The notes below the pieces were generated by a model, which saw only the letters and a program-made list of their open reading frames with translations, ran no database searches and was not told the DNA's origin. DNA of 64,000 nt from Mucilaginibacter glaciei (lineage in GTDB: Bacteria; Bacteroidota; Bacteroidia; Sphingobacteriales; Sphingobacteriaceae), in the NCBI RefSeq assembly GCF_014773245.1, contig NZ_JACWMX010000002.1, positions 62,001-126,000 of the forward strand. The letters are read 5' to 3'. The position numbers and the translations under genes are program-made. Shown one piece after another: positions 1 to 10,639 of this stretch (its first letter is position 1; each line of letters starts with the position of its first letter).

Positions 1-330
1 CAGGCTTTCTAAAGATTGCTGCACCTGGCTCTTTAACATAGGCCAGTCGTTAGCCAGGTTTGAGATCTGTGCACCTACCAGGTACAACACCCCGCCAACG
101 AAAACAATGAGCAATAAGATGGATAATAGCGATGACGCACTGCGCGGTAAACGCAGCTTACGCTCTAAAAAGCCCGATATCGGCAATAGTAATACCGCGA
201 AAAGAAAGCCAAAAATGAGCGGATCAAGGATCTCTTTAGCTAACGAAACTAAATAACCTAATGCACAAAACGCGATCAGCACCAAGGCGAGGCGTTCATA
301 AAAAGGGGCAAGCAGCTTTTTCACCGGCAT
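1..330 (-). CDS. AI-2E family transporter, N-terminal part (cut by window edge)
   Basis: Translating the minus strand from the ATG at 330 gives 110 codons open to the window edge. The product has hydrophobic segments at about residues 14-30, 36-54 and 72-92. It begins MPVKKLLAPFYERLALVLIA and contains the ILDPLIFGFLFAVLLLPI-type block seen at the start of AI-2E/PerM family permeases (PF01594), which are polytopic inner-membrane proteins of varied transport role. Family assignment rests on this N-terminal pattern only, and the substrate cannot be told. The gene runs out of the window on its 3' side. Confidence 0.7.
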   Translation of the reverse strand, partial: MPVKKLLAPFYERLALVLIAFCALGYLVSLAKEILDPLIFGFLFAVLLLPISGFLERKLRLPRSASSLLSILLLIVFVGGVLYLVGAQISNLANDWPMLKSQVQQSLESL

Positions 331-408
331 AGGAAGGGGAATTTAATTTGTTGTTTAACTCAACTCACACAAATATGGCTTTATTTATATGATAGCTAAA
401 GTTACTGA

Positions 409-1284
409 TTATAAAATATGGCTTATTTTCTCAATTAAGTGTTTGATGTATTTATCCATCACCACGGCAGGCTGTTTACTAAACACATTGCCCGCCCGGT
501 TGGCCAATATTACATTGAAGGATATTGCGCGGTGACCTAATATTTTTGCCAGGCAATAAATGCCGGCGGTTTCCATTTCCAGGTTGGTTATCCGCTGATG
601 ACCGTATCTGAAGCTGCTGATGATCTCCATCAACCCCGGTATGGCAGCCACTGCCCTCACTTGCCTGCCTTGCGGCGAATAAAACCCCGGTGCTGTTATC
701 GTAATTCCGGTTTGGATACCAGGTGCTAATTTCTGTAACAACCATTCATCAGCCGCGGCATAATAAGGGTTTACCAGTAGTTCATCTTTAAATTCATGGG
801 CAAAGGCCGCCAGCAGCTCCTTTTCCGGTTGGGTATGTCGCTGTTGATAAAACCCCGCCAAAGAATCAAGCCCAAATGCTGCGGATGATGCCAGCAGGCT
901 ATCCACCTCCAAATCGGCTTGTATGGCACCCGATGTGCCTATCCGGATTAGATTTAGCTTTTTTAGATCGGCATTAACCATGCGGGTTTCAAAATTGATA
1001 TTGACCAGCGCATCCAGCTCATTAAATACAATATCGATGTTATCGGTACCTATCCCGGTAGATAGTACCGTAATGCGTTTACCGCCAATAATACCGGTAT
1101 GCGTTATAAACTCCCGCTTGCCTTTTTTTAGTTCAATGCTATCAAAATACTTGCTTACCTCACCCACGCGGTCGGGGTCGCCAACGGTAATTACGGTATC
1201 GGCAATATCACCGGGCAGCAGGTTTAAATGGTAAATACTGCCATCGGCATTGATGATCAGGTCGGCTTCAGATATTGGCTTCAT
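409..1284 (-). CDS. Nucleoside phosphorylase, uridine phosphorylase-like
   Basis: A 291-residue protein of the PNP/UDP phosphorylase family 1. These enzymes split a nucleoside with phosphate into a free base and ribose-1-phosphate in cytosolic salvage. An early GDPDR segment (about residue 35) matches the phosphate-binding G-D-P-x-R of uridine phosphorylases. STGIGTDNIDIV (about 75-86) and the late LEMETAGIY (about 237) match the nucleoside-binding region, where the M-E pair contacts ribose. Length is slightly above the usual 250-260. It stands alone, divergent from the acetyltransferase at 1483. Uridine specificity is an inference, and a broader pyrimidine or purine substrate is possible. 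Confidence 0.85.
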   Translation of the reverse strand: MKPISEADLIINADGSIYHLNLLPGDIADTVITVGDPDRVGEVSKYFDSIELKKGKREFITHTGIIGGKRITVLSTGIGTDNIDIVFNELDALVNINFETRMVNADLKKLNLIRIGTSGAIQADLEVDSLLASSAAFGLDSLAGFYQQRHTQPEKELLAAFAHEFKDELLVNPYYAAADEWLLQKLAPGIQTGITITAPGFYSPQGRQVRAVAAIPGLMEIISSFRYGHQRITNLEMETAGIYCLAKILGHRAISFNVILANRAGNVFSKQPAVVMDKYIKHLIEKISHIL

Positions 1285-1482
1285 GGTTATCGCTAAAGCT
1301 GCAAGGTAATTTATAGTTTCAAAATAATTTTATAATTTCACCTATCCGATCATTAAAATTTACTCCGGTGATAGTATAAGCGGCCTGCCAGCTACTCAAT
1401 TTTGCTTTTTGAATTCTTATCTGCATAAGAATGCAGGCCTTGTGTTAATCCACGCTTATTATTCATTCTATTATTTTTTTTT

Positions 1483-2130
1483 ATGCTTAACGGACCAAAC
1501 CCTGATGTGCTTTACCCGATGGAGCCACACCGCAACCTGGTATTCTTAAAAAACCAGGTAACCAACCCCAATATTATCGTGGGCGATTACACCTATTACG
1601 CCGACTTTAACGACGCCGCCAATTTTGAAAAGAACGTTTTATACCATTTTGATTTTATTGGCGATAAATTAATCATCGGTAATTTTTGCGCGATAGCAAG
1701 TGACGTTAAATTTATCATGAACGGTGCCAATCATGAAACCGCACCGATTTCTACCTTCCCCTTCGCCATATTTCAGAATGGCTGGGAAAAGATCATCGAC
1801 CCGGAAAACCTGACCGGCAAATTCCCTAACAAGGGCGATACGCTCATTGGCAATGACGTTTGGATAGGTTACGACGCCACCATTATGCCGGGCGTAAAGA
1901 TTGGTAACGGTGCCATCATCGCCGCAAAGGCTGTTGTGACCAAAGATGTACCCGACTATGCTGTCGTAGGTGGTAACCCGGCGCGGATCATTAGAAAACG
2001 TTATGACGATGATCAGATAGCCCGCCTCAACAAAATTGCCTGGTGGAACTGGAGCGCCGAAAAGATCACTGCGCATTTAAAACTCATCAACTCGGTAGAT
2101 ATAGACGCGTTGGAGAATTTGGCAGATTAG
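1483..2130 (+). CDS. CatB/Vat-type hexapeptide-repeat O-acetyltransferase
   Basis: 215 residues of the left-handed beta-helix xenobiotic acetyltransferase family, which uses acetyl-CoA to acetylate hydroxyl groups (chloramphenicol, streptogramins). Visible features are the early YTYYADF segment (about 37-43), repeated hexapeptide turns ([33 protein letters not shown]), and the family's catalytic His in NHE at residue 84. The C-terminal [14 protein letters not shown] is typical of this fold. Such genes are common chromosomal genes in Bacteroidota. Antibiotic resistance is possible by family but is not shown here. The gene is convergent with the dehydrogenase at 2286, and the hairpin between them (2167-2269) can end both transcripts. 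Confidence 0.85.
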   Translation: MLNGPNPDVLYPMEPHRNLVFLKNQVTNPNIIVGDYTYYADFNDAANFEKNVLYHFDFIGDKLIIGNFCAIASDVKFIMNGANHETAPISTFPFAIFQNGWEKIIDPENLTGKFPNKGDTLIGNDVWIGYDATIMPGVKIGNGAIIAAKAVVTKDVPDYAVVGGNPARIIRKRYDDDQIARLNKIAWWNWSAEKITAHLKLINSVDIDALENLAD

Positions 2131-2166
2131 TTGTAAAACGACCAAAAACACTATCTGTTGAACCAT

Positions 2167-2269
2167 AAAAAACCGTGTCATTGCGAAAAGCGTAGCGATG
2201 TGGCAATCATAGCATATCCGCTTGTCCGCTGAGATTGCCGCGCTATCGCTCGCAATGACACGGTTTTTT
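2167..2269. repeat. REP-like palindrome, family A copy 1 (also bidirectional terminator)
   Basis: A near-perfect terminal inverted repeat, gtgtcattgcga with tcgcaatgacac, is flanked by A6 on the left and T6 on the right. An inner pair, tggcaatc and gattgccg, lies within. It sits between convergent genes and has the shape of a two-way terminator. Other copies: 19020-19102, 30230-30312 and 43228-43310. Confidence 0.85.
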
Positions 2270-2285
2270 CGGTTTGGATATGTTA

Positions 2286-3260
2286 TCACTTCCCCGTAAA
2301 CGCGTCCATTACCTTCATCAGCACCACCGCCTCATCAATGGTGCAGGGGTTTGGCCCTTCGCCTTTAAAGTAGGCTACTATTTTGGTGATCATGGGTTGC
2401 TGAATGTGCTCGGGATGTGTAAAATTCGTGGTATCTTCGTCCTCCCCGGTCTTTAAGCTAACCCATGTGCCGAAGAATGGGAAAGTGATCTTTCCCTGCG
2501 TACCTACAATTTCACAGGTGTCTGTCATTTCGCTTTGCGCTACATTGAAGCACCATGATCCGTTAACGACTACGTTGTTTTTGAAAACGATTTGCCCGCA
2601 CACGTGGTCATCCGCAGGACTAAAGCGACCTTGGTTCAAACTGTAACCACTATATTGTTCTGGTTCGCCAAAGTAATAGAGCATCAGATCGAGCTGATGG
2701 GGGGCCAGGTCATGAAAATACCCCCCGCCCGAAAGCGCAGGGTTTAACCGCCAGTTGGTTTCGCTATCGGCTACTAACTTAGGTTCGCGGTTTTGCCACA
2801 TCCGGATCTGTACGGTACGCACATCACCGATTGCGTTAGTATCGAGCAGATTTTTTACATGCAAAAACATGGGCAAAGCGCGCCTGTAATGGGCTACTAC
2901 CAGTTTCGCGCTGCTATCTTTCACCGCGGCAGCCATCGCTTCGGCCTCCCGGGCGTTACGGGTTACCGGCTTTTCTACATACACATTCAGCCCTTTTTTG
3001 ATAGCAGCCAAAGCATAATCTAAATGGTTTGCAGGCGGGGTGGCTATAGATACCGAATTAACATCCGCGTCGTCCATCAACTCACTGGCATCGCTGTACC
3101 ATTTGCTCACGTTGTGGCGCCGGGCATAATCGGCGGCCTTTTCGGCATCGCGGCGCATTACCGCTACCAGCGTGCTGTCTGCTATCTTGTTATAGGCCTG
3201 GCCGCTCTTTTTCTCGGTAACGTTACCGCAGCCTATGATACCCCATTTAATTGTTGTCAT
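2286..3260 (-). CDS. Gfo/Idh/MocA family NAD(P)-dependent oxidoreductase
   Basis: 324 residues. The N-terminal Rossmann fold starts WGIIGCGNVTE (about 6-16), and the family signature EKPVTRNAREAE follows at about residue 97, whose Lys is part of the catalytic site. The C-terminal alpha/beta domain contains the family-typical GGGYFHDLAPHQLDLMLYYFG (about 178-198), carrying catalytic Asp and His. Family members oxidise or reduce sugars, inositols or related compounds, and the substrate here is unknown. No signal peptide is visible, so it is probably cytosolic. The gene lies 13 bases downstream of ligA on the same strand, so they may be cotranscribed. Confidence 0.88.
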   Translation of the reverse strand: MTTIKWGIIGCGNVTEKKSGQAYNKIADSTLVAVMRRDAEKAADYARRHNVSKWYSDASELMDDADVNSVSIATPPANHLDYALAAIKKGLNVYVEKPVTRNAREAEAMAAAVKDSSAKLVVAHYRRALPMFLHVKNLLDTNAIGDVRTVQIRMWQNREPKLVADSETNWRLNPALSGGGYFHDLAPHQLDLMLYYFGEPEQYSGYSLNQGRFSPADDHVCGQIVFKNNVVVNGSWCFNVAQSEMTDTCEIVGTQGKITFPFFGTWVSLKTGEDEDTTNFTHPEHIQQPMITKIVAYFKGEGPNPCTIDEAVVLMKVMDAFTGK

Positions 3261-3273
3261 GTAATCGTTTTAT

Positions 3274-5337
<2,064 letters not shown>

Positions 5338-5373
5338 CTAAATACAATTCAGGCTACTGTCTTTCAACCGTAA

Positions 5374-6210
5374 TTAATGCGTTATAACCGCTACAACAGG
5401 GTAATGGTCTGATGGTGTGCGACCATGATAAGTGTTCGTCAAGATCCCATAACGCTTCACTTTAAAATCTTTAGTTACAAAAATATGGTCGATGCGTTTA
5501 TTGCCGGCTGTATTGGCGTCGAAGTCACTGAAAGTGTCGCTTGGTGCCAGCTTAACAGGTGACAGCACATAACTATCTTTCAAAACCCCTGAGTTATTGA
5601 TCACGGCGTAACTATCTGAGGTTTGGTCGACGTTGAAATCGCCGGTAAGGATTGCGGGAACATTCGTACGCATTTCTTTAATTTTCTTCAGAATGAGTTT
5701 TGAGCTTTCGCTACGGGCTACCACACCAATATCATCCATATGCAGGTTATAGAAGTAGAATGTAAAACCGGTTTTCTTCTCTTTAAACTCTATCCATGTA
5801 CATATACGCGGTAAAGCGGCATCCCAGCCTTTGTTTGGTTTATCGGTAATAGCCGACAGCCAAAAGTTGCCCGACTTAACGATAGTAAACTTATCTGCCT
5901 TATAAAATATAGCCGAATGCTCGCCGGCCTGCTTTCCGTCATCGCGACCGGCACCAAACCATTTATAACCCGGCAAGCTATCAGTAAGGTCGTGTAACTG
6001 GTTGATCTTTCCCTCCTGCGTGCCGAATATATCCAGATCTTGAAATTGAATGATTTTGGCTATCTGCGGGTAACGCTGACCCCAGCCATTGCCAGCGGTC
6101 GAGTCGCCTTTGTTGGAATAACGGATGTTGTAAGTGCCGATGTTAAGCTGCTGGGCCCGGGTTAAAGTGGCGGTTGCTGATAGGAGGAGCAGGATGATGA
6201 TTTTTTTCAT
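5374..6210 (-). CDS. Secreted endonuclease/exonuclease/phosphatase family protein
   Basis: 278 residues with a signal peptide (MKKIIILLLLSATATLTRAQ, cleaved after about 20). The rest is the EEP fold: GTQEG (about 62), the HMDD segment, TGDFNVD (about 191-197) and the terminal SDHYPV (about 267-272). These are the metal-binding and catalytic positions of this superfamily. Members hydrolyse phosphodiester bonds in nucleic acids, sphingomyelin or inositol phosphates. The exported form suggests an extracytoplasmic lipid or nucleic acid substrate, but the sequence does not decide it. The gene stands alone, with a three-hairpin repeat element at its 5' side. Confidence 0.85.
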   Translation of the reverse strand: MKKIIILLLLSATATLTRAQQLNIGTYNIRYSNKGDSTAGNGWGQRYPQIAKIIQFQDLDIFGTQEGKINQLHDLTDSLPGYKWFGAGRDDGKQAGEHSAIFYKADKFTIVKSGNFWLSAITDKPNKGWDAALPRICTWIEFKEKKTGFTFYFYNLHMDDIGVVARSESSKLILKKIKEMRTNVPAILTGDFNVDQTSDSYAVINNSGVLKDSYVLSPVKLAPSDTFSDFDANTAGNKRIDHIFVTKDFKVKRYGILTNTYHGRTPSDHYPVVAVITH

Positions 6211-6230
6211 GATATGCTTAAATAGTTAAA

Positions 6231-6360
6231 TCATTGCCCTCCCATTTATGGAACGGACTAATCTAAAATAATTTGGCTTCAGCCTAAATAACACAGTATT
6301 TTTTGGCTAAAGCCGGGACCGTATCTTACAACACCGTTGACTAAAGTCAACGGCAATGAA
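6231..6360 (+). repeat. Three-hairpin composite element, family B copy 1
   Basis: 130 bp bounded by tcattgcc and ggcaatgaa. It contains a degenerate palindrome around cccatttatgg, the pair ggcttcagcc and ggctaaagcc, and the 20-bp palindrome at 6334-6353 with arms ccgttgac and gtcaacgg. An inverted copy lies at 12443-12567 with the same modules in reverse order. Confidence 0.85.
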
Positions 6361-6406
6361 TATTGCTAGGTTGTACTACAACTATGTGAGAATAACAATT
6401 TGCGCT

Positions 6407-8476
6407 TTAAACCTCGCCTTCGCGCTTGCGCAAAAACCATTCTGCGCTCAATAAAAATACGATGAATACGAAAATCCATTTTAAATCGATGATATCGCTG
6501 TAACGCTTATCCTCATAAACAACGGTTTTGATATTTTCGTTTTTGCGGATCAGATCTGCTAGTTGGCCGACCTGCGCCGGCTGCAGCATCTTGCCACCCG
6601 ATTGCTCTGCTATTGCTCGCAACAGTTTATGGTTGGCTGTACTCTGGCGGGTTTCCAGGTTCAATTGTTTAACGGTTAGCTGCCCGTTAGCCCTAAATTC
6701 CTGTTTTCCATTTTTAGCGACCGCCTGGTAAGTATACTCGCCCACGGGCAGTGAGCCCGCGTTTAACTGATAACCCTGGCCGCTGCGGGTAAATAAAAAG
6801 CTATAGTTTTTACCGGATTGGCTTTTGATATTAATGCTCACATCCGGCGTGTTGATCAGTTCCAGCGCTTCGTTGTACAGTTCGGCGTTTAACAAAATAT
6901 TCTCGCCCTCGTCGAAAACATTTTTAGACGGATAAACCCTAAACCGTTGCCTGTTGGCATTGGCGGTAAGGTATTGTACAGACTGACTAAATAATTCCTC
7001 AACCGCGTGGTGGTTGCCATACTCGCGGTATTCGGCCAGTTGCCAGCGCCAAACGCCTTCACCCGCTAATACACCTACCCTACGGCCGCTCTCATCATCA
7101 AAAGCTAATAAAGGGTAAGTGGTGGCTACGTTTCCTATGCGCTGTTTCAACAAAACATTTGCAGATGTTGCCGCCGAGTAGCTGCCAAACGGCACCAATA
7201 GCGGCGGCAGTTTGCTTAACTTATTCTGCGTAGAATCTGATAAGGTAAATGCCGAAAAATTGCTTAAAGGCTGCGCAAATACCTCCTGCATTTCCTGCCG
7301 GCCAACCAGTGCTTTTACAACATTTTGACCGGCGTTTAACGCCTGCATATCGGCCTGGGTGCCGCCGATAAACCATAGCGGCATCTTGCTATCCAATACA
7401 GGCTTTAAAGCACTGTAACTCCCTGTGCCGGGCTGATACAGTATGGACATGCTATAATCAGAGATCTTTAACGATCCTATGTCCGTAATCAGGCTGGCCT
7501 TTACTTCAAAGTTGCGGTTGGTTTGGATAGCATTTTTTATCACGCTGATATCCGGGTGGGCATTATCATACAACAGCAACACCTTTTGGCGGGCATCCAG
7601 CACTTCTATATAAACCGTTTCCGTATTGTTTTGAACCGATAGCTCATTCGCAACAGGTGCCAGGTTAAAGGCAAACTTGCGGATGCCTTTTTTATCAGCA
7701 TTGAGCTTTAACGGGATAACCTTTTTAAACGCTGCCGAATTTATGCTGATGTTTTGCGCCAATACCTGTCGCCCATCTTCTGTTACGGACAGGCGCATGG
7801 TTTCGCCCTGGCTTTGATAAGCCTCTGCCAATAACTCCACCTCAAAATCATTCCCCAGGAAAGCGGTTTTGTTGTAGTTGATATTACCAATCAGCAAGTC
7901 GCGCCGCGGTACGGTATCGCCCTGGGCTACGGTATAGATAGTAGTTTTGATATTACGCGCCTCGTACTGCGGATCTGAACCAAGGTTATAAAGCCCATCG
8001 GTAGCCAAGACCAGGGCACCAATATTCCGGTTCACAAAACGCTCGTTCAGTTGCTGCAGGGCATTGGATATATTGGTTTGTTTGTCTTTGTAATTCTTTG
8101 CTGTCCCGTCATGCAACTCGCCATCGAAATTATATTGATGTACTTCGTAATTGTCCCCTAACTGCTTTTGCAGGGATGAGGCCCAATCTTCTTTTAACGC
8201 GGCTTGTTTGTTTGGAAACAGCTTTATCGATTCCGAATTATCCTGTGCAATCAGTATCACCGGCTTTTGCGGCTGGTAAGTTACGGTACGGATGAGCGGA
8301 GATACTAAGAGAACGGCCAAAATGGATACGGCGATCGCCCGGAAAGCAAACAAGGCATAGCGCGGGGCTTTAGCCAATTGTACTGGCTGGCTATACATGA
8401 GCCAGGCGTATAACAACCCTAATACCAGGCAAGCCGGCACCCACCACCCCGAAACGGATCCCCAGGTGACAGACAT
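6407..8476 (-). CDS. Membrane-anchored VWA-like protein (three predicted membrane segments)
   Basis: 689 residues. Membrane segments at about 12-28 and 41-62 are followed by a large extracytoplasmic part, and one C-terminal segment sits at about 660-678 (WIFVFIVFLLSAEWFL) before a short RKREGEV tail. After the second segment comes VILIAQDNSESIKLF, whose D-N-S-E-S fits the MIDAS DxSxS metal site of VWA domains, and LATDGLYNLGS fits the later MIDAS T-D-G. A middle part (about 330-375) resembles a glutamine-amidotransferase-like fold seen in related Bacteroidota proteins. The function is unknown. It resembles the aerotolerance/Bat-type membrane proteins in layout but has no MoxR gene beside it. 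Confidence 0.7.
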   Translation of the reverse strand: MSVTWGSVSGWWVPACLVLGLLYAWLMYSQPVQLAKAPRYALFAFRAIAVSILAVLLVSPLIRTVTYQPQKPVILIAQDNSESIKLFPNKQAALKEDWASSLQKQLGDNYEVHQYNFDGELHDGTAKNYKDKQTNISNALQQLNERFVNRNIGALVLATDGLYNLGSDPQYEARNIKTTIYTVAQGDTVPRRDLLIGNINYNKTAFLGNDFEVELLAEAYQSQGETMRLSVTEDGRQVLAQNISINSAAFKKVIPLKLNADKKGIRKFAFNLAPVANELSVQNNTETVYIEVLDARQKVLLLYDNAHPDISVIKNAIQTNRNFEVKASLITDIGSLKISDYSMSILYQPGTGSYSALKPVLDSKMPLWFIGGTQADMQALNAGQNVVKALVGRQEMQEVFAQPLSNFSAFTLSDSTQNKLSKLPPLLVPFGSYSAATSANVLLKQRIGNVATTYPLLAFDDESGRRVGVLAGEGVWRWQLAEYREYGNHHAVEELFSQSVQYLTANANRQRFRVYPSKNVFDEGENILLNAELYNEALELINTPDVSINIKSQSGKNYSFLFTRSGQGYQLNAGSLPVGEYTYQAVAKNGKQEFRANGQLTVKQLNLETRQSTANHKLLRAIAEQSGGKMLQPAQVGQLADLIRKNENIKTVVYEDKRYSDIIDLKWIFVFIVFLLSAEWFLRKREGEV

Positions 8477-8561
8477 TATTTTTGTAAGTGGTGAGTAGTT
8501 AGTGGTAAGTAATTACGCATAATATCCATACCCGCAAAATGCGAAATTATTGTGGAATGCC

Positions 8562-8807
8562 CTATTTAATTTTTATGCGGATGGGGCCTTTGATATATTC
8601 AACATCAACCGGCATGCCTTTTTGGGTGATGCTCACCTTACCGGATTTTTGAAGCTCAATAGCTGCTTGCCGTACCTCGTCCATGTGTTTGCGCCAATCG
8701 GCCGGGAATAGTGCGCGGGCGATCTCTGACGGGCAGGTTGATTTCTCCGGGCCGCGTTCGGTCGCTGTTTGAAGAATGGTTTGGGCGATGAGTGGGCTGG
8801 TTGACAT
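8562..8807 (-). CDS. DUF3253 family small protein
   Basis: 81 residues with the pattern of DUF3253: CPSEIARALFPADWRKHMDEVRQAA in the middle (about 26-50), then LQKSGKVSITQKGMPV and GPIRIKIK at the end. The fold resembles a winged helix, so a nucleic-acid-related role is possible, but no function is established. No signal peptide. It lies 155 bases downstream of fabG on the same strand, with a 16-bp perfect hairpin between them, so it is probably transcribed on its own. Confidence 0.75.
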   Translation of the reverse strand: MSTSPLIAQTILQTATERGPEKSTCPSEIARALFPADWRKHMDEVRQAAIELQKSGKVSITQKGMPVDVEYIKGPIRIKIK

Positions 8808-8815
8808 TTATTTAT

Positions 8816-8851
8816 AACAAAACAGGCAAGCGAATGCTTGCCTGTTTTGTT
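8816..8851 (-). terminator. Strong hairpin between fabG and the DUF3253 gene
   Basis: Arms aacaaaacaggcaagc and gcttgcctgttttgtt are perfectly complementary over 16 bp around a four-base loop. The T-rich 3' arm on the minus strand fits an intrinsic terminator. Confidence 0.75.
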
Positions 8852-8890
8852 AATATTATTATTGGTCGGTTGCCTGTAACTTGGCTACCT

Positions 8891-8930
8891 GTCCGGAGAG
8901 ATCCTGAAATAAGTTCAGGATGACGGGCAT
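8891..8930. repeat. Family G repeat (ATCCTGAA palindrome)
   Basis: The arms atcctgaa and ttcaggat (8901-8921) are flanked by ccgga and tgacggg. Read on the minus strand it gives gtcatcctgaactt, which occurs again at 20672. It sits just after fabG. Confidence 0.55.
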
Positions 8931-8962
8931 TTTTTTACTTTTTAATTTTGACTTTTAACTTA

Positions 8963-9706
8963 TTACAACATCCCGCCATCAACAGGGATTACCTGCCCCG
9001 TGATATAGGTTGCCATATCTGATGCCAGGAACACACAGGCATTTGCCACGTCCTCCGGCTCGCCGGCACGTTTTAGGGGGATAGCTGCTGCCCAGCCTTC
9101 AACCACTTTAGGGTCTAAAACCTCGGTCATTTCGGTACGGATAAAGCCCGGTGCCACCACGTTGGTACGGATGTTACGTGAACCTAATTCCTTTGCTATC
9201 GATTTAGAAAACCCGATAATACCTGATTTTGAAGCCGCATAGTTAGCCTGGCCAGCATTACCCTGCACACCCACTACCGAGCTCATATTAATAAACACTC
9301 CCTTACGGTTTTTCATCATAATCTTTGATGCCGCTTTGGTTACGTTGAAGATAGATTTCAGGTTAACGTTCAGCACATCGTCCCACTGCTCTTCGGTCAT
9401 ACGCATCAGCAGGCCGTCTTTAGTGATACCGGCATTATTCACCACGATATCCAAAGTACCAAAATCGGCTACGATATCACTGATCAATTTTTCGGCTTCA
9501 TCAAATTTAGAGGCGTCGCTGCGATAACCCTTTACCTTTGTGCCGAAGCTTTGCAGTTCCTGCTCCAGGGCTTCGCCCTTCTCAACAGACGACAAATAAG
9601 TAAACGCCACATTTGCGCCGTGCTCGGCAAATTTCTCGGCTATTTTACGGCCAATGCCTTTTGATGCACCGGTGATCAGTGCGGTTTTACCTTCAAGTAA
9701 TTTCAT
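8963..9706 (-). CDS. fabG: 3-oxoacyl-[acyl-carrier-protein] reductase FabG
   Basis: 247 residues, a classical short-chain dehydrogenase. It reduces beta-ketoacyl-ACP with NADPH in fatty acid synthesis in the cytosol. Visible features are the TGASKGIGR cofactor loop (about 13-21), NNAG (about 90-93), catalytic Ser in MSSVVG (about 141-146), YAASK (about 156-160, Tyr and Lys catalytic), the NVVAPGFIRTEM segment, and the C-terminal ITGQVIPVDGGM typical of FabG. No other fab gene is next to it. Specificity for acyl-ACP is inferred from the close match to the FabG pattern. Confidence 0.93.
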   Translation of the reverse strand: MKLLEGKTALITGASKGIGRKIAEKFAEHGANVAFTYLSSVEKGEALEQELQSFGTKVKGYRSDASKFDEAEKLISDIVADFGTLDIVVNNAGITKDGLLMRMTEEQWDDVLNVNLKSIFNVTKAASKIMMKNRKGVFINMSSVVGVQGNAGQANYAASKSGIIGFSKSIAKELGSRNIRTNVVAPGFIRTEMTEVLDPKVVEGWAAAIPLKRAGEPEDVANACVFLASDMATYITGQVIPVDGGML

Positions 9707-9853
9707 AATTTAGTGTGATATAGAAAGATGCGAAGATAGAAATTTAGTCCGAAAGTTGAAAAAGCCGGGAAGTACGCAAGACAGCCCTTATTTGTCTAAA
9801 TATTTAAAACGCATATTCCCATTTGGTGTTACGTTAGTACAAATCAGCCCCAT

Positions 9854-10222
9854 ATGATAACCGCAAAGATCATCCGCCACCGCCATAAATACCATCATTA
9901 CATGAACGACGACCTGAAGGAGGTGACCGAGGAAACCTTCTTCAAGATCGTATTTTCGGACCCTGCCGAGATGGAACTGTTCAAAGCATGGATAGCTAAG
10001 CACGATGGCGAATACAATTACAACAAAGAGCTAAGTAAACAAGAGGGCAAGTTCCCCAAAGTGCCAATGTTTCATGATGAGATCTGCTGGTGCGATATCA
10101 TGACCTACTACCTGTTGCATGTAGCGGGCTTTAGTTTCCACTCGGTGATCGAGCCCTACAAAGGCGAGGTATATGTGAAAGACGGCGTTGCTAAAGCGAA
10201 GGACGAGGTTGCTGGCGAGTAA
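9854..10222 (+). CDS. Conserved hypothetical protein, 122 residues
   Basis: Not recognised. The protein is soluble and rich in charged and aromatic residues, with no signal peptide or membrane segment. It has a central EICWCDIMTYYLLHVAGFSF block (about 76-95) and a charged tail of alternating Lys, Ala, Asp and Glu. It starts at the first ATG after a purine-rich stretch. The minus-strand reading frame over the same bases shows no protein-like pattern, which favours the plus strand. It is convergent with the next gene at 10233. Confidence 0.6.
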   Translation: MITAKIIRHRHKYHHYMNDDLKEVTEETFFKIVFSDPAEMELFKAWIAKHDGEYNYNKELSKQEGKFPKVPMFHDEICWCDIMTYYLLHVAGFSFHSVIEPYKGEVYVKDGVAKAKDEVAGE

Positions 10223-10232
10223 GGTTTCTTAC

Positions 10233-10631
10233 TTAATAAATCAACGCTAACGGACCATCTTTAACTACTAATACCGAAAAGCCCGGTTTAGCACCCGGAC
10301 TTAGCTGTGCGATAAACTTCCCGCGGATCAGGATATCCACTTCGATGATTCCGTCGCTGGTTTCAAGCCACTCGCAGCGTACTTCATCGGCAGCGTTGAT
10401 AGGTGCAATTTTTGCGTCCTTATTTAAATATTCCACCGGGTTCAGGAAGGGGATGTCCGCTGGATTCCAAAAGCTAACCTTGGGTGCTTCGGCTTGGTTA
10501 TAGAGCCATACGTCACCTACGGCATCATCGCCCTGCGTAAAGTAGGCATAAGCAACACGGCCGTCGTCTACTATCTTTACGGAACAAAACCGGTCAAATT
10601 CACAGTAAAATTGCCCTGAAAATTTCTGCAT
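10233..10631 (-). CDS. Conserved hypothetical protein, 132 residues
   Basis: Not recognised. A soluble beta-rich protein beginning MQKFSGQFYCEFDRF and ending in VVKDGPLALIY. I chose the ATG at 10631 rather than a start at 10769 because the upstream part would overlap the cysteine-rich gene at 10640-10843 and reads as non-protein-like sequence. With this start the two genes are 8 bases apart and probably cotranscribed. No signal peptide or catalytic motif is visible. Confidence 0.6.
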   Translation of the reverse strand: MQKFSGQFYCEFDRFCSVKIVDDGRVAYAYFTQGDDAVGDVWLYNQAEAPKVSFWNPADIPFLNPVEYLNKDAKIAPINAADEVRCEWLETSDGIIEVDILIRGKFIAQLSPGAKPGFSVLVVKDGPLALIY

Positions 10632-10639
10632 ATCTTTAA

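Noticed and set aside
1483..2130. Antibiotic resistance island around the CatB-type acetyltransferase
   Set aside because: There are no mobile genes or base-composition change around it, and such genes are common core genes in Bacteroidota.
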